The notes under the pieces were generated by a model. It saw only the letters and a program-made list of their open reading frames with translations. It was not told the DNA's origin and made no database searches. A stretch of 64,000 nt of DNA from Siphonodentalium dalli (Eukaryota; Mollusca; Scaphopoda; Gadilida; Siphonodentaliidae), in assembly GCA_032622095.1 (NCBI GenBank), contig CP136064.1:193721948-193785947 (forward strand), written 5' to 3'. Of the stretch, positions 49,506 to 61,272 are shown piece after piece. Position 1 is the stretch's first letter. Each line of letters begins with the position of its first letter. The translations under genes and the position numbers were made by a program.

Positions 49506-49639
49506 CCGGTCGGGTGCGGTCGGGTGCGGTCGGGTGCGGTCGGGTGCGGTCGGGTTTTAGTAGGACCGGATTCTGCTCATTACAAGCAGGTCAAGGATTG
49601 TACCTATTTGTCTTTCAACTGCACCATCCCTAAAACATG

Positions 49640-49870
49640 TCGCGGAACAAGAAATGAAATCGGTAATACAAAAAATTAAACCAAACAAAGCAACTGACTA
49701 TGCGGGATTCACTTCAGAACGTCTCAAATATTGCATAACATAATCTGCACCGGTAATTACATCCATTTATAAGAAGATAGAAGTACCAAAAGAAATAATA
49801 ACTGGTATACTAACACCTGTTCCCAAAAAAGACAAAGATCCCACAAACCAGGTGTCACCGCGGGGAATTT
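49640..49870 (+). pseudogene. Decayed LINE reverse transcriptase fragment
   Basis: One frame reads EMKSVIQKIKPNKATDYAGF, TSERLKYCIT, a stop, then VITSIYKKIEVPKEIITGIL, TPVPKKDKDPTNQ. The KATDYAGFTSE / VPKEI...GILTPVPKK...DP.N pattern is the N-terminal finger region of LINE reverse transcriptases. The palm is absent. The frame decays near 49860. Confidence 0.6.
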
Positions 49871-51755
49871 CGGCTGTGACGTTCACAGTCGACCCATTCC
49901 ATATCCGGTGAGGTAGTACAATAAGGATAGGCCATATGCATTTGTGCAGTTTTATTTCTGTATATAGACATCATACAGTAAAGTTAACATGCAGTAGCCC
50001 AGGCAGACAAACATTGCCATACATGGGCATGGAAACGCGAACATAGCGGCGGAACTACATGACATATTACAAAAACTGATCAAACGAATCTCCCCTTCTC
50101 GTTCCTCGATCCTTTCCCTTTCTCCCTTGGAACATTACTCGTTGCCTTGATAAAGCCTGCTCGGACAGGGGGTTATCAATAAAGTGTAAAATTACACCTC
50201 CATGTCCAGCATTCTTGACCAAGAACAAGAGACAATGCATCGTATGAGAACAGCTTGTTCTCGTTAAAATAAACACAATACGGGCTTATTTTGAATGTCG
50301 CGTTCTAGGCCCATATAGAGATTATTTCAGAAGAATTACGATCTCTATGGGCGTAAAATGTGTCGTTCAAAATAAGCCCGAATAGATCTTAATTCAATGC
50401 GAAATAAGCTCATATAGGCACTATCTAATCTACTGTTTTCATCGACACCACTTACTAGATGAACGCTCTTTATAATGTGTAGTGGAGTAGCTTAACACAA
50501 AATCGTTCACTTTTGGATTAAAGCATGAAACTTTCAGGGTTGGTTGGTATGTGGTCCACATCAACCAGTTAGCTGGTTCCAGGATTTTGGTCACCCCTTG
50601 ACCTTCAATTGACCTTGACATTTCGAATATTGGAGATTTAGGGGTATCTATTTTGAATCAAATATAATGGCTATATTAAAGGAATCAAAAGATATAAGAT
50701 AATGGAGATTGTCGAAGCGATACCATGGTTGTCCGCCTTTTATCCACATTTAATTTGTCTACGATAATCCAAAATGGCCGCCATAATGGACACCAAAATT
50801 ACAAAAATTTACGTTTTTTTCACAGATATCTTTAAAATCAGTTTGTGCTTTTTGGAACTGTTTGAGAATTGTAACTTTATTTTTTCATTGGTCATGTTAA
50901 CTGACCATTGGAGCAATGAAATATGCTATTCAAGAGCTCCCTGACACCTCCGATCCCTTAAAAATTCGATTTTACAGAACACGGTATAAAATTTCACCAA
51001 AAATCACCATTGGGATTCTGGTCATATTTCGTCGAGAAATGGGAAGAACTGTGCAATCTAAGTGACAAATGCCATTTCTTATGAATATTCCAACTTAATT
51101 CTACCCAAATTGTCACTTTGGCTCAAAATAGCTGCCAAAATGGCAGCCAAAATATGGAAAAAATGTAAATATTGCCTCAGAGAGTCATGCAACCGCATAC
51201 AAGATGTGGTTGATGAAAACATGACTATTCTGTCTAATAGATATTGAATACTACAATTTCTGATGCACCTTGGTTAATTGTTACTATTTTAAAAACTTTT
51301 TTTTATTGGATTTTTCTATCACAAACTTGACATCAAAATCGGCAAAAAAATCACTTTTCAGGTTAAGACAATTTTCTCAAGTAAAATGGAACTATCTTTG
51401 GTATCGAAGGTGTTTATTGTTTTGATCTGTCTTAAATGGGTCACACTGATCTGTTTTTGGACAAAATTACTCAAGATGGTTTGCAAAATGGCAACAAAAT
51501 TTGGTAAAAAGTAGATTTTTCATATATATCCCGAATATTATTCTCTGATGTTCCGAAAATGTGGCAAATTTTTACTTACTTTGTATTAACCATGTTACCT
51601 ATGAAACATAACAAATTAGTTATAAGGGATGCAGTATGGAATTTGCCAAAAACTTCTTTTGGGTTTCTGATCATGTTTATGTACGGAAATGGACAGAACT
51701 TTGAAACTGAACTGAAAGGGGCATTATCATGAGGCTATTAAGGCCAATACAATTG
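49871..51755. other. No recognised gene; contains an inverted hairpin at 50281-50390
   Basis: The hairpin arms are CGGGCTTATTTTGAATGTCG and its inverse, enclosing CATATAGAGAT...ATCTCTATGGG. One AACGCTCTTTAT motif lies at 50462. The 50.75-51.5 kb part has repeated 'AAAATGGC(C/A)GCCA' phrases, likely an old dispersed repeat. No coding frame is supported. Confidence 0.5.
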
Positions 51756-51759
51756 TGGC

Positions 51760-52860
51760 TCATTGGTATCGAAATGACCGATTTCCCCCATTGTGCATAT
51801 AAACCACCATCAGGATGTAGAACTCTCTGGTATTACCTCTATATCGATTAAAATATCCCTGAGTTATTGTGTACAATGATACCCACCCAAATTTACACAT
51901 GGACAACCCACCTATGACCATACACTCGCTCCATATACACCTAAACACCACATAAATGAGCATATAGCCACTCGTTTTTACACATACACCCCACCCATGA
52001 CCGTACGGTCATACTTAGGTATACCCGTACACCACACACTTGACTATATAACAACAAGTCACCATGCAGGCACACCAGTATACTTCTACACCACACCCAC
52101 GACCGTATATTCACTATACATATAGCTCTACACCACATTCATGATCATAGTCACTTCTTGTACACATATTCGCATAACCATTGGCCATACAATTACTCCA
52201 TGTATATATATTTGCCACACACATGGCCATGTAGTCAATCAAGATAAACATATACACCACACCCATAACAATAGACACACTCCAAGTATACATATATACA
52301 ACATTGGCCATACAGATGTTCTATATACACCAATACCCCGCTCACACGACCATTCATGTACTCCAGGCTTGCATATACATCTCACTCGTGGCAATTCAGC
52401 CACTCGCTGTATACTCATAAACACTTCACATCACCATTGGCCATATGGTTACTCCATATACATATATTGGCCACACCAATAGTCATATAATAGCCACTAA
52501 AGATATACACCGCTCCCATGCCTATAAAGTCACTCCAGGTATACATATACACCTCAGAACACAGTCAGCAGTTGTCATGCAGCTTTCAAGACATACAAAT
52601 ACCCTGCACATCGATAACCTCACCATTGTCCATACAGTAACTTCATGTATACCTACTGACCACACCATGACCATATAGCCACTCAAGATATACATATACA
52701 CCCCACTCATGACCATAGAGTCACTCCAGTTGTACGCATACACCTCACTAATGGCTATACAACCCTTCAAGACATATCAGTACCCTGTACACCACCTCAC
52801 AATTGGCCATATGGTATCTCCCTCATACATATTTGCCACACACATGACATAACTGCAGCA
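51760..52860. repeat. Degenerate minisatellite (CCATACAGTCACTCCA...CACACC units)
   Basis: About twenty diverged units of roughly 50-60 bp. Each combines a GACCATA(T/C)AG(C/T)CACTC phrase with TATACATATACACC and CACCCATGACC-like phrases. The open frames on both strands here (up to 113 codons, Tyr/His/Thr-rich) follow from the low-complexity repeat and are not supported as genes. Confidence 0.75.
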
Positions 52861-54027
52861 ACCTGTCCAGACGATATTGCTCTAATATTTTATCTCACGT
52901 GACTATCTAAGCCTTATCCACGCTTCTGATTGGTTGCTTGACATTCACTAGTATCGATAGTGTCGTCCACGACACGATAGTGGGCCTCCTAATTTTAGCA
53001 CACCCACTATCGCTTGGAATATCCATAAATCTATTTTTAGCATGCCCACTGTTCCGGGGAGGTAATTTGAAAGTCATCTCCGCCTCGCTGCAAAAGTTCA
53101 ACATATTTTTATCCGAATGTCTTTGTAATCGACAACTAGAGCACAATACATGATCGTAATACTTAGTATTTATATACTAGTCTACAATAACTCATGAAAT
53201 ACCGCTTTTCCATGAATGCGGCAAAATGCGAACTAGTGCATATGAAAATCACCAATCGAAAGTGAGACAATGGAATCAACCTTATTTGTGTGACGCCCCA
53301 ACTGAACCGGTAGAACCACAAAATATATTGGTGTAAACGTAACCAGAAAAATAATTATGATATTCCGAAGCGGATAACAATGGGCCGCTATACCATTTAT
53401 TCACTATAATGGGAACCGGGTTGCATGGTATAAATGGGATAGCACCAGTCATTGCTTACCACGTGTGGACCACTTTTGTTATACCTGGGATGTCCCACGG
53501 TATTGAAATTCTCCACATAAGAAGAAAGATGTTAATGATTTAGAAAGAAAATAATGTAAAACTATAAGACAACATTCACTATTAACGCGGCTACGTATGC
53601 ACCAGTTGGAGTCATTCCTATACACGAAGCAGTAGATCTAAAACTTATAATATTATTTATCAATATATCAAAAACACATAATTCTGCTGAAAGATCGAGA
53701 GCTGTTATGAAGACAACTAATCACTGTTGGTTCCTGCGAGATAATTTCATGATATTTCCAGGCGAAAGTAGTATCCTGTAATTATCTCGCAAGAATAAAT
53801 CAGACAGGTATTTTAAGGCAATGTGTTAGTAGCACCGTTACACATTGAACTACCGACATATTACTTCTCATGTCGTTAGCCTTGGAAAACATCCATTTTA
53901 TAAACATGTTATCGTTCATTTTCTGGCACCATGTGGTTTCCTGTGGGAAAATGCCTACAAAAAATGCCGTGCAAACTTGTCAGCGTATGAACGTATACTC
54001 CTAACCCATGCCGACCAATACCTTCTA
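52861..54027. other. No recognised gene
   Basis: A short inverted motif around CCCACTATCG occurs near 52975-53015. No coding feature is supported. Confidence 0.4.
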
Positions 54028-54532
54028 TTTAAGATACGGGCGGCGTTGGCGGTCGGTATGCTGTTAAAATATTCACCTCCGTCAAAAACCGCAGAAATAA
54101 TAGCAAAATATGTACAGACTTTGTTCATATACCAATCAGAAATATGGCATAAATAGTATGTTATTGTCAAATGTTTTTCCTTTGTTATGTAACCTGGCTT
54201 TTGTTTAGATCCGGATATGGTAAACATAAAGAGCGTTATTTGTTACTGTTTTCCTGATATGGATATAATAAAGAGCGTTTATATCGTTTGTGTGTGATTA
54301 ACCAATAGAATTGTGCTGTGTTAAGTAAACAGAAGCAAAACTTCTGTAACACGAGAAGGTTCTTGTTTACGTACACCATCGTACGTATTGACGACAATAT
54401 ACTATTTAAGCGCTGATTATGTTTGGCATATGAACAAAACTATATATATTTTAATATTCCTTCTGTTGATGGCGATTTGAACAAATATGAATATTTCTGC
54501 AACGAACGCCGCCCGTGCCTTTAATCCTCGTA
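54028..54532. mobile_element. Family C TTAA-type MITE, opposite orientation
   Basis: Left end TTTAAGATACGGGCGGCGTT and right end CGCCGCCCGTGCCTTTAA. The interior is the inverse of 22839-23370, including CCATCGTACGT and two ATAAAGAGCGTT motifs (54226, 54268). Confidence 0.75.
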
Positions 54533-54639
54533 TATATATCCGAATAATATAAATAAATTGAGATGATATTCATCACCATCACCCACGCCGCTAAAATGTG
54601 TCATACAGGTCTAACATATTATAGTATTGACCATTAGCT

Positions 54640-54800
54640 TCGGCATTTGACCATTTCTTTACTAAATACTCGTTGATGAGTAGCTCATTTAGAAAATGTT
54701 CACATAATATGTTCAACAAACGGCCTGTGGCTTATTTTATCTGAACAAAAGTCCCCGAATGACAATGAGTTCTTCTGCACTTGTATTAGCGTATCACCTT
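54640..54800. repeat. Copy of GTTCAGATAATAAGTTC hairpin family (diverged)
   Basis: Shares TTTACTAAATACTCGTTGA, AGAAAATGTTCA and the downstream ATTCTGCACTTGTATTA-type phrase with 2765-3430. Confidence 0.55.
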
Positions 54801-57513
54801 TGCTTATATTTCCCGATGCAGATGAATAATTCCAATGTGTACTATTATAACTGACGTGTCGATGCCGACCTTCAAGACCACCAATAAGATGTGTTTACCG
54901 CTGACTGAGTCCACCTTTTGACGCAATCTTCTATATTATCTATACTTTCTCTCCCACGGAAATCATCGTATGATGGGAGATAAATGCCAAACTGTCCGAC
55001 TAATCAGAATAATTGGAATAAATTTGTTTCTTGTTTGCTTGAATACTCTATATACTTAAAGCAATGTCAGCATAACTGTCGACGCCCGATTTACCGCGCA
55101 ATGATCCGTGTATATGTAGGGTATTACAGTGCATTATCGTGGTATACCATTGTATATTGTATATGCTATTCGAACTTCTGCCTCTCTGGTCGACACATAT
55201 GCCTCATGACATGCACGACCGCATATATATATATGGCTAGCGAGAAAGAATGTAAGCCAAATAAGGCATTCACCCTGTACTGTGATTATGGCCTGACCGC
55301 ACATATGATCCCCGACAAATGAAATACCTTTTATAGTCCGAAAAATAGGCATTACAAAGCGAGTGGGTGTGGCATTTTCACGTCCACTGCGCACTTGAAA
55401 ACGTGCGGTTCTATTATTCTACTGACACATTTCAAGTCCCTGACAATAATTATGGAAGATGATTTCCTCAAGACACAATGACACTTTCTTGACATACCGG
55501 TAAAAAAATCGTTTTGATCAATGAAAACTGGTCGATTTCTGACGGTGCAGCAAAAATGCCAACTCTGCTTATGTGGCTCTTGTTTACAGTTTTGCTATAC
55601 ACCACCAGATATCGGACATTTTATATTGTAATAAAATGCCGCTAGGCCACATGTCCCCCGAATAAGGTGACTATATTTGGCCAGTTTCATTTTTAGAAAT
55701 GAAAAATATGATTTTGGGAACAATCATTAGATTTCGCTTCCAACTGTATATGCTGTTAACACAACAAGTTTTAATTTATTATACACCAGAACAATTAGTA
55801 AATTCTATGTCTATGAAGATATCATCCGGAAACCAAAATATTCCGCAAATTCTAAGACAAGGACCATAACTCAGGTAGAAATGTGCCAAACTAACCCAAA
55901 TTCAAAGTTGATCTGTATTTGCAAGTGATTCATCCATATACAAAATTTGAAAACAACCGGCTAACTATAACTAAAGTCATTATCAGACTTCTCGGAGAAC
56001 AGAAATAATTGCCAAATTCTAAGTAGATAAGGACCATACTCGAGCTTGACCTGTATTTTTATGTGAGCAATCCATATACAGAATTTGAAAACAATCGGAT
56101 AACAATAACTAAGATTATCCTCAGGACATCATCTTGGACTGGCGGACCGACGCATGGACACCGGTGATTTTGTTCGGGGAACAATTATAACGAGGATTCT
56201 TAAGAATTAAAGTGTGCTTTTGAGACGTTTATCTCTTCGGGACAACAGGGCTTCAAAACCGGCAATGCGTGGACGTGAATAATAATAATGTTGCATATCA
56301 TATGTAAAGCGCCTTATCCCGTGAGGCCCAAAGCTCTCAAATTATTACCCTGATGTGCCTAAACACTCAGTGACCCTCTACTGCTCCCTGGGGCCAGGGA
56401 GAGGTACAGCCGAGATTATACCAAGATAGCACGTGGCTAGCATACTGACAATATATTTCACGGCTCATCATCAGGTACCCTTATAACGCAGGGGTGGTGC
56501 AAATCAGACACAGTACGAGCGACCTTGCTCAACTTGGCGGGAGATTCAAACAGTGTACAATCCTACAATTACACATCGCCATGCCACTGTTGTGTGAAAA
56601 CTCGCAATATCACTGTGTACATACGACACCGGAAGCAGTTAGCATCCCGAGTGTTTTTATGCTACACTGGGTGCAGATATCAGGATTTTTCTCGTAGACT
56701 TTGACACTTTCCAAATACGAACCTTCGCATGTGCATGGCCGATATGTTGTAGTTAATGGTAGTTATAGTCACTTTGACATTAAATGAAAGATTTACTCAT
56801 CAATTGACAATTAGGCGAATGCTCGCACGAAAAGTCATCACCTAATTTTTTTTTTAAATGATAACAAATAGAATAGCGCATAAATCTAACAAACAAATGG
56901 GTATAATATACATATGATGATTTGATCTGCGTTATAAATAATGTATCTGGTACCAATAAGGCATTTTTCTTGGCCAAAAAATCCGATTTAAAAAAGCCAG
57001 ATGTACGGCAGTATGCCAATGTAGCCAGTGGACAAGTGTACTGCAGTATGCGAGTTCGGTGTACGGCATCATGCTTGAAAGACACAAATCTAGACCTTTC
57101 GCACTGATTTGGGCATGTACATGCGTGTTGAACTTCTCACTAAAGCGAGTGATTGAACATATTTGAGCAAAAGATTGCTCTATTTGCACGACATATAAAT
57201 CATTAATTTTCCCATGATTAATAAGACTTTATGGCACACATGATGTGAATGCATTGGGATGCGACTGGTTATTAGATGAGCTTACCACTGTCGAGTCTCA
57301 CAGAAAGATGCGTCTGACTCCAGAATGTGAAATAAATTATATAATTAATACATACTGTGCTTATTTGGTGGGGTTGTGGGATTGTAATGCACGGCTGCAT
57401 GCATGTATAACATGCTACACGGTTTATTGTTTGAATAGATATGTATACAAGTACATACTTTCATGCTAACTGTGGTTTATGTAAGTTTGTGTGCTCTCCA
57501 TATTTCAGTTATA
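54801..57513. other. No recognised gene; includes small repeats
   Basis: At 55845-56125 two ~160-bp diverged units share AATTCTAAG(N)nAAGGACCATA and CCATATACARAATTTGAAAA. At 56280-56410 the phrase TATGTAAAGCGCCTTATCCC with GTGAGGCCCAAAGC resembles a widespread invertebrate dispersed repeat. At 57020-57075 is a TACTGCAGTATGCGAGTT-type repeat, also found inverted at 62800-62880. No coding frame is supported. Confidence 0.45.
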
Positions 57514-57780
57514 TTAAAGGTACTCAATCCGATCAGACGCTCCTAATTTACTATTACATTGGATTCGGGGTAAAAAATATTTGATTCGAGTCGAGGAATT
57601 CATCCACCAACGCTCCGAGTGATCAGATATCAATGTTTGAAGTTTACGATTTCTATTGTTTGCGGGACAGAACTTGCCGGTGAAACGGACGGTCTTGCAG
57701 ATAAAGATGGATAACTCTAAATCAAGTGGTCAGTAATAAATAGAAATTCAGAATCGTCTGATCGGATTTAGTACCTTTAA
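57514..57780. mobile_element. Compact TTAA-flanked TIR element
   Basis: Left TTAAAGGTACTCAATCCGAT and right ATCGGATTTAGTACCTTTAA are inverse over more than 20 bp, with TTAA at each edge. This 267-bp copy has the cleanest ends of the family also seen at 1556 and 18844. Confidence 0.85.
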
Positions 57781-58050
57781 TGTTTATATCTTGTGTTGCT
57801 ACAGCCATGTGTATGCCAACGCAATACACATGTAACTGACCGTACCGTAGTTCGTGTTCATGCTTTCCAAGTGCGACTGAGATATCATATATTTGAGAGG
57901 CCCCGTGACTCCGGCATAAATTTTCTATTCGGGTTATAGCAAATAAAAAGCATGCGAGTTAAGTGACGATCAGCTTGCTTTGTGTGTGTGACACGTTTAT
58001 CACTGTACGTGTATATATGTACGCAATCGTCCAGTCGTCATACAGTAGTC

Positions 58051-58637
58051 ATGTCATCGTCGGACGAATCGGTGGATGTTGCTCCCAAGCGGACAACAGA
58101 GTACACATGTTCGGAATGTACGTATAGCACAACCAAACTATATAATCTGAGAAGACATGTAAAAAAAACATAGACCACCAGTTGCAGCAGATAATCCGGA
58201 TCAAGAACAAGAAGGCTCCCACGTGTGATTATTGTGGCAAATCTTTCAGCAGGCTATGTGCGCTAAAGCTGCATGAAAAATCGCAACATACAAAGCAGTT
58301 TGAACACACGTGTAACGTATGTGGTAAGGGGTTCTGCCAACCGTCAAAGTTACGTTACCACAAAGCATCGCATGCTGGAATCGCCATCGACCAGTGTAAA
58401 CGATGTAAGAAAAACTTCAAGGCACATGGGTCTTTGAATAGGCACAATAAAACATGCCATGCAGATGCAGATGCGCCAGAATACTCTTGTGATGTTTGTT
58501 CGAGGACATTTTCAACAAAATTCAATATGGAACATCACAAGAACGGGGTGCACCAACTCCCACGATACCAGGGGTGTCCGAAATGTTACAGGTGGCGATC
58601 AAGTTTGAATAAGCACGAAGCGCTATGTAAAAACTGA
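58051..58637 (+). pseudogene. Intronless C2H2 zinc-finger gene with one frameshift
   Basis: Translation from ATG 58051 gives MSSSDESVDVAPKR, then finger 1 (CSECTYSTTKLYNLRRH). A run of eight A at 58161-58168 leads to a stop at 58171. One added or two removed bases restore the frame used downstream. There, four further C2H2 fingers follow: CDYCGKSFSRLCALKLH, CNVCGKGFCQPSKLRYH, CKRCKKNFKAHGSLNRH, CDVCSRTFSTKFNMEHH. A last CPKCYRWRSSLNKHEALC is a C2HC-like finger, then a stop after CKN. Cys-x2-Cys-x12-His spacing is kept in all, so the protein was under selection recently. Such proteins bind DNA in the nucleus. Lack of introns may indicate a retrocopy or a young lineage-specific gene. A homopolymer sequencing error is an equal alternative to a real frameshift. 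Confidence 0.82.
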
Positions 58638-59060
58638 TGCACAAATGCAGTTGATCCATTTGATAGTATTTATTCTTTTTATCTCTCAATTGATTCACGA
58701 GTATACTTATGCACGGGGTTAACAATATTGGGATTGGCTGACAGAAAGACTGTCTCTTATATCAACACATATCCAGGAACGTTGAGTTGTTTATTTCATT
58801 TTTGGTGTTCAATCTTGATTTTTTTTACCCCACTCCCTTGAACACCAATATTTCAAACCAAGAGAAACGCTCGATATTGATTCTTTTCCAACCATAGTCT
58901 AAATGTGGTTTAGTCTGAATATTTCGACAAATATAGGTACATGTACGGAAGCCTATTAGGGCCATTTAATTTTTGTTATATATTCATTAAAATATTTCCT
59001 TTTTTATTTAATTTTTTATATATATTCATTAAAATAGTTCCTTTTTACTTTTTTTTTTTA

Positions 59061-59600
59061 CTTTCCACCTGGGATATAACTTTTCTCCCTGGAAATAACT
59101 TATCTCCCAGGGAGATAACTTTTCTCCCGGGAATTAACTTATCTCCCTGGGAGAAAACTTTTCTCCCGGGAATTAACTTTTCTCCCAGGGAGATAACTTA
59201 TCTCACAGGGAGATAACTTTTCTCCCGGGAATTAACTTATCTCCCTGGGAGAAAACTTTTCTCCCGGGAATTAACTTTTCTCCCAGGGAGATAACTTATC
59301 TCCCAGGGAGAAAAGTTTTCTCCCGGGAATTAACTTATCTCCCTGGGAGAAAACTTTTCTCCCGGTAATTAACTTTTCTCCCAGGGAGATAACTTATCTC
59401 CCAGGGAGAAAACTTTTCTCCCGGGAATTAACTTATCTCCCAGGGAGAAAACTTATCTCACAGGGAGAAAACTTTTCTCCCGGGAATTAACTTTTCTCCC
59501 AGGGAGAAAACTTATCTCCCAGGGAGAAAACTTTTCTCCCGGGAATTAACTTTTCTCCCAGGGAGATAACTTATCTCCCGGGAATTAACTTTTCTCCCGT
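59061..59600. repeat. Quasi-palindromic array (AACTTWTCTCCCNGGGAGAW)
   Basis: About 30 units of ~18 bp. Each contains a short palindrome (TTCTCCCGGGAA or ATCTCCCWGGGAGAT) separated by AACTT or TTAACTT. Because units are palindromic, the array reads alike on both strands. Confidence 0.92.
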
Positions 59601-59754
59601 GGTGGAAAATCACGTGATGTGATAGGTTTCACGTAACCGATAACATTCAAACATATCCTCCTACGGTTAAAATACACCTGTCACGTGTCATTGTCTGATG
59701 TCCTGGCGCGAAAAAACATTTTGACAGTCAATATATAACGCGCCAATGTTTATC

Positions 59755-60435
59755 TCCTGGTGTCACAGGTCCCTTGGTGCGACAACACTACCATAAGTAT
59801 ATACCTTAATACAAGGTTTATATCTATCAGACCTATATTGAGCATAGACTCACTTGCAATCTAAATTCATCAATATCCTCTGTACATAAGATAATGTCAC
59901 ATCCCCAGTTCTTTAGACCATATTCACACCTTTAATTTGGTGTATCTCTTGCATCGATACGTGTACGATCACCAAAGATATATCTGACTGTGTGCACACT
60001 TTCAAATCCAGACAAACTCTTGAACAGATTCCCATCAAATATAGCATAGTACTATACTGCAGAATTCCACTTGTCACAATGATTCACCATGGATGGTCCT
60101 GTCTGTGTGACCTCAGCAGAGTAAATTCTGCAGTGCTACTGTGCTATATTTGATGGGAATCTGTTCAGGGGTTTGTCTTATTTTGAAAGTGTGCACATAT
60201 TCATATATATCTTTGGCGATCTTGCACGTATCGATGTGGGAGATACACCAAATTAAAGGTGAGAATATGGTCTAAAGAACTTGGTATGCGGCATTATATT
60301 ATACATAGGGGATATTGATGAATTTGTATCGCAAGCGAATCTATGCTCAATATAGGTCGGATAGATATAAACCTTGTATTAAGGTATATACTCATGGTAG
60401 TGTTGTCACACCAGGGGACCTGTGCCTGGTGTAGC
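59755..60435. repeat. Long hairpin, ~330-bp arms
   Basis: The left arm (CACAGGTCCCTTGGTGCGAC at ~59765, AATACAAGGTTTATATCTAT, AAATATAGCATAGTACTATA at ~60035) pairs with the inverse at 60120-60435. The loop is ~30-50 nt around 60080-60110. Arms differ by scattered substitutions and short indels. A transcript would be a long dsRNA hairpin. Confidence 0.85.
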
Positions 60436-60956
60436 ATTCTGTAGTCGAAGCAGACACCAGACCTGTGCCTGGTCGTAGAAGACATTCAGGAACTGAGGAT
60501 ATGGCTGAAATTGGGAAGAGTCGGAGTGTTTGACTGTTTATAGTATTGGACCATGTTATGTTGTTATGAAATCATGATATTTCGCCATTAACTATAAAGT
60601 TACCTTCGTATCAAATGCTGCCTATTCCGATTGATTATTATATATTTTTTGTGAATATGTGCCATGGCTGTCGCGGACCCTGGACTCTAGTCTAAAATAT
60701 ACTGACCATCGCTAGTATAGTGGTGGGTCCATTTTGGACTACCGGTGGTCGTGAAATGCACCAAATCGCTCTAAATTGGACCTATAGCACGTGGCGAAAC
60801 AATGTGTACATATCATTAAACGCTCTTTATAATGACATGTCGAAACGATTCTATTGAATGCATGAAGTATCCACGGCATCCTTAAACACTCTTTATGACG
60901 TGACGCAACATTAAATTGAAATAAATAGGCGGACCCCCAGATAACATCGAGGTGGT

Positions 60957-61134
60957 AAAATAATAATCTAGCGTGCATTGCCCTATACCCGAGATCACTG
61001 CCTTTGTTATTTAACTCAGATTCTATAGCCGATAGCACATCCATAATGTCATCCTTGAATTTTCTCCGTGTCAGGCCCATCGATTTCAGAATTCTCTTCA
61101 AATGTCGCAAACTCATTGTTATGCCATGGTACAA
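60957..61134 (-). pseudogene. Fragment resembling N-terminus of an IS3-type integrase/transposase
   Basis: The minus-strand frame from 61134 begins MYHGITMSLRHLKRILKSMG, then LTRRKFKDDIMDVLSAIESE, then SDLGYRAMHARLLF. A helix-turn-helix-like segment followed by GYR-x-MH-x-x-L is the arrangement upstream of the DDE core in IS3-type and related eukaryotic integrase-like transposases. The frame stays open to 60739, but the later part has no recognisable motif, so the catalytic core appears lost. It lies inside the 58850-62362 TIR element and may be its degenerate transposase. Family assignment is inference. Confidence 0.45.
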
Positions 61135-61272
61135 ATGAAGAAAACATAATATTTCGATGTATTCAAATCCAAGGCTAAAATATCTTCCTATTATCTACTA
61201 TGGTTCACTGTGTCCAAAGGTATGTATTGTGGTGGGTGTGCTTCACATATCACTATAAATAACATCAGGAGA

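Larger units (their letters stand above)
45092..49568. mobile_element. Giant foldback element: opposed 353-bp satellite arrays with 8-bp TSD
   Basis: Outer ends GGGTCCTACTAAAACCCGAC and the inverse GTCGGGTTTTAGTAGGACCG. Exactly GATTCTGC lies outside on both sides (45084-45091 and 49569-49576), an 8-bp target-site duplication. Just inside each end are four to five copies of CCCGACCGCA (inverse at the right). The left arm holds seven units of a 353-bp satellite in one orientation; the right arm holds six in the opposite orientation. Junction near 47454. The 8-bp duplication is the hAT-type length; other superfamilies (for example P) also make 8 bp. No transposase gene is present. Frames found inside are repeat artefacts. 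Confidence 0.88.

Noticed and set aside
44897-49633. Frames with Pro/Arg/Thr-rich or Arg/Ser/Gly-rich repeats in the foldback region
   Set aside because: They are direct translations of the CCCGACCGCA minisatellite and 353-bp satellite, repeated with each unit on both strands.
58161-58189. Mini-intron (GT...CAG, 29 nt) restoring the zinc-finger frame
   Set aside because: Too short for normal metazoan splicing, and the join would remove the second zinc-binding histidine of finger 1.
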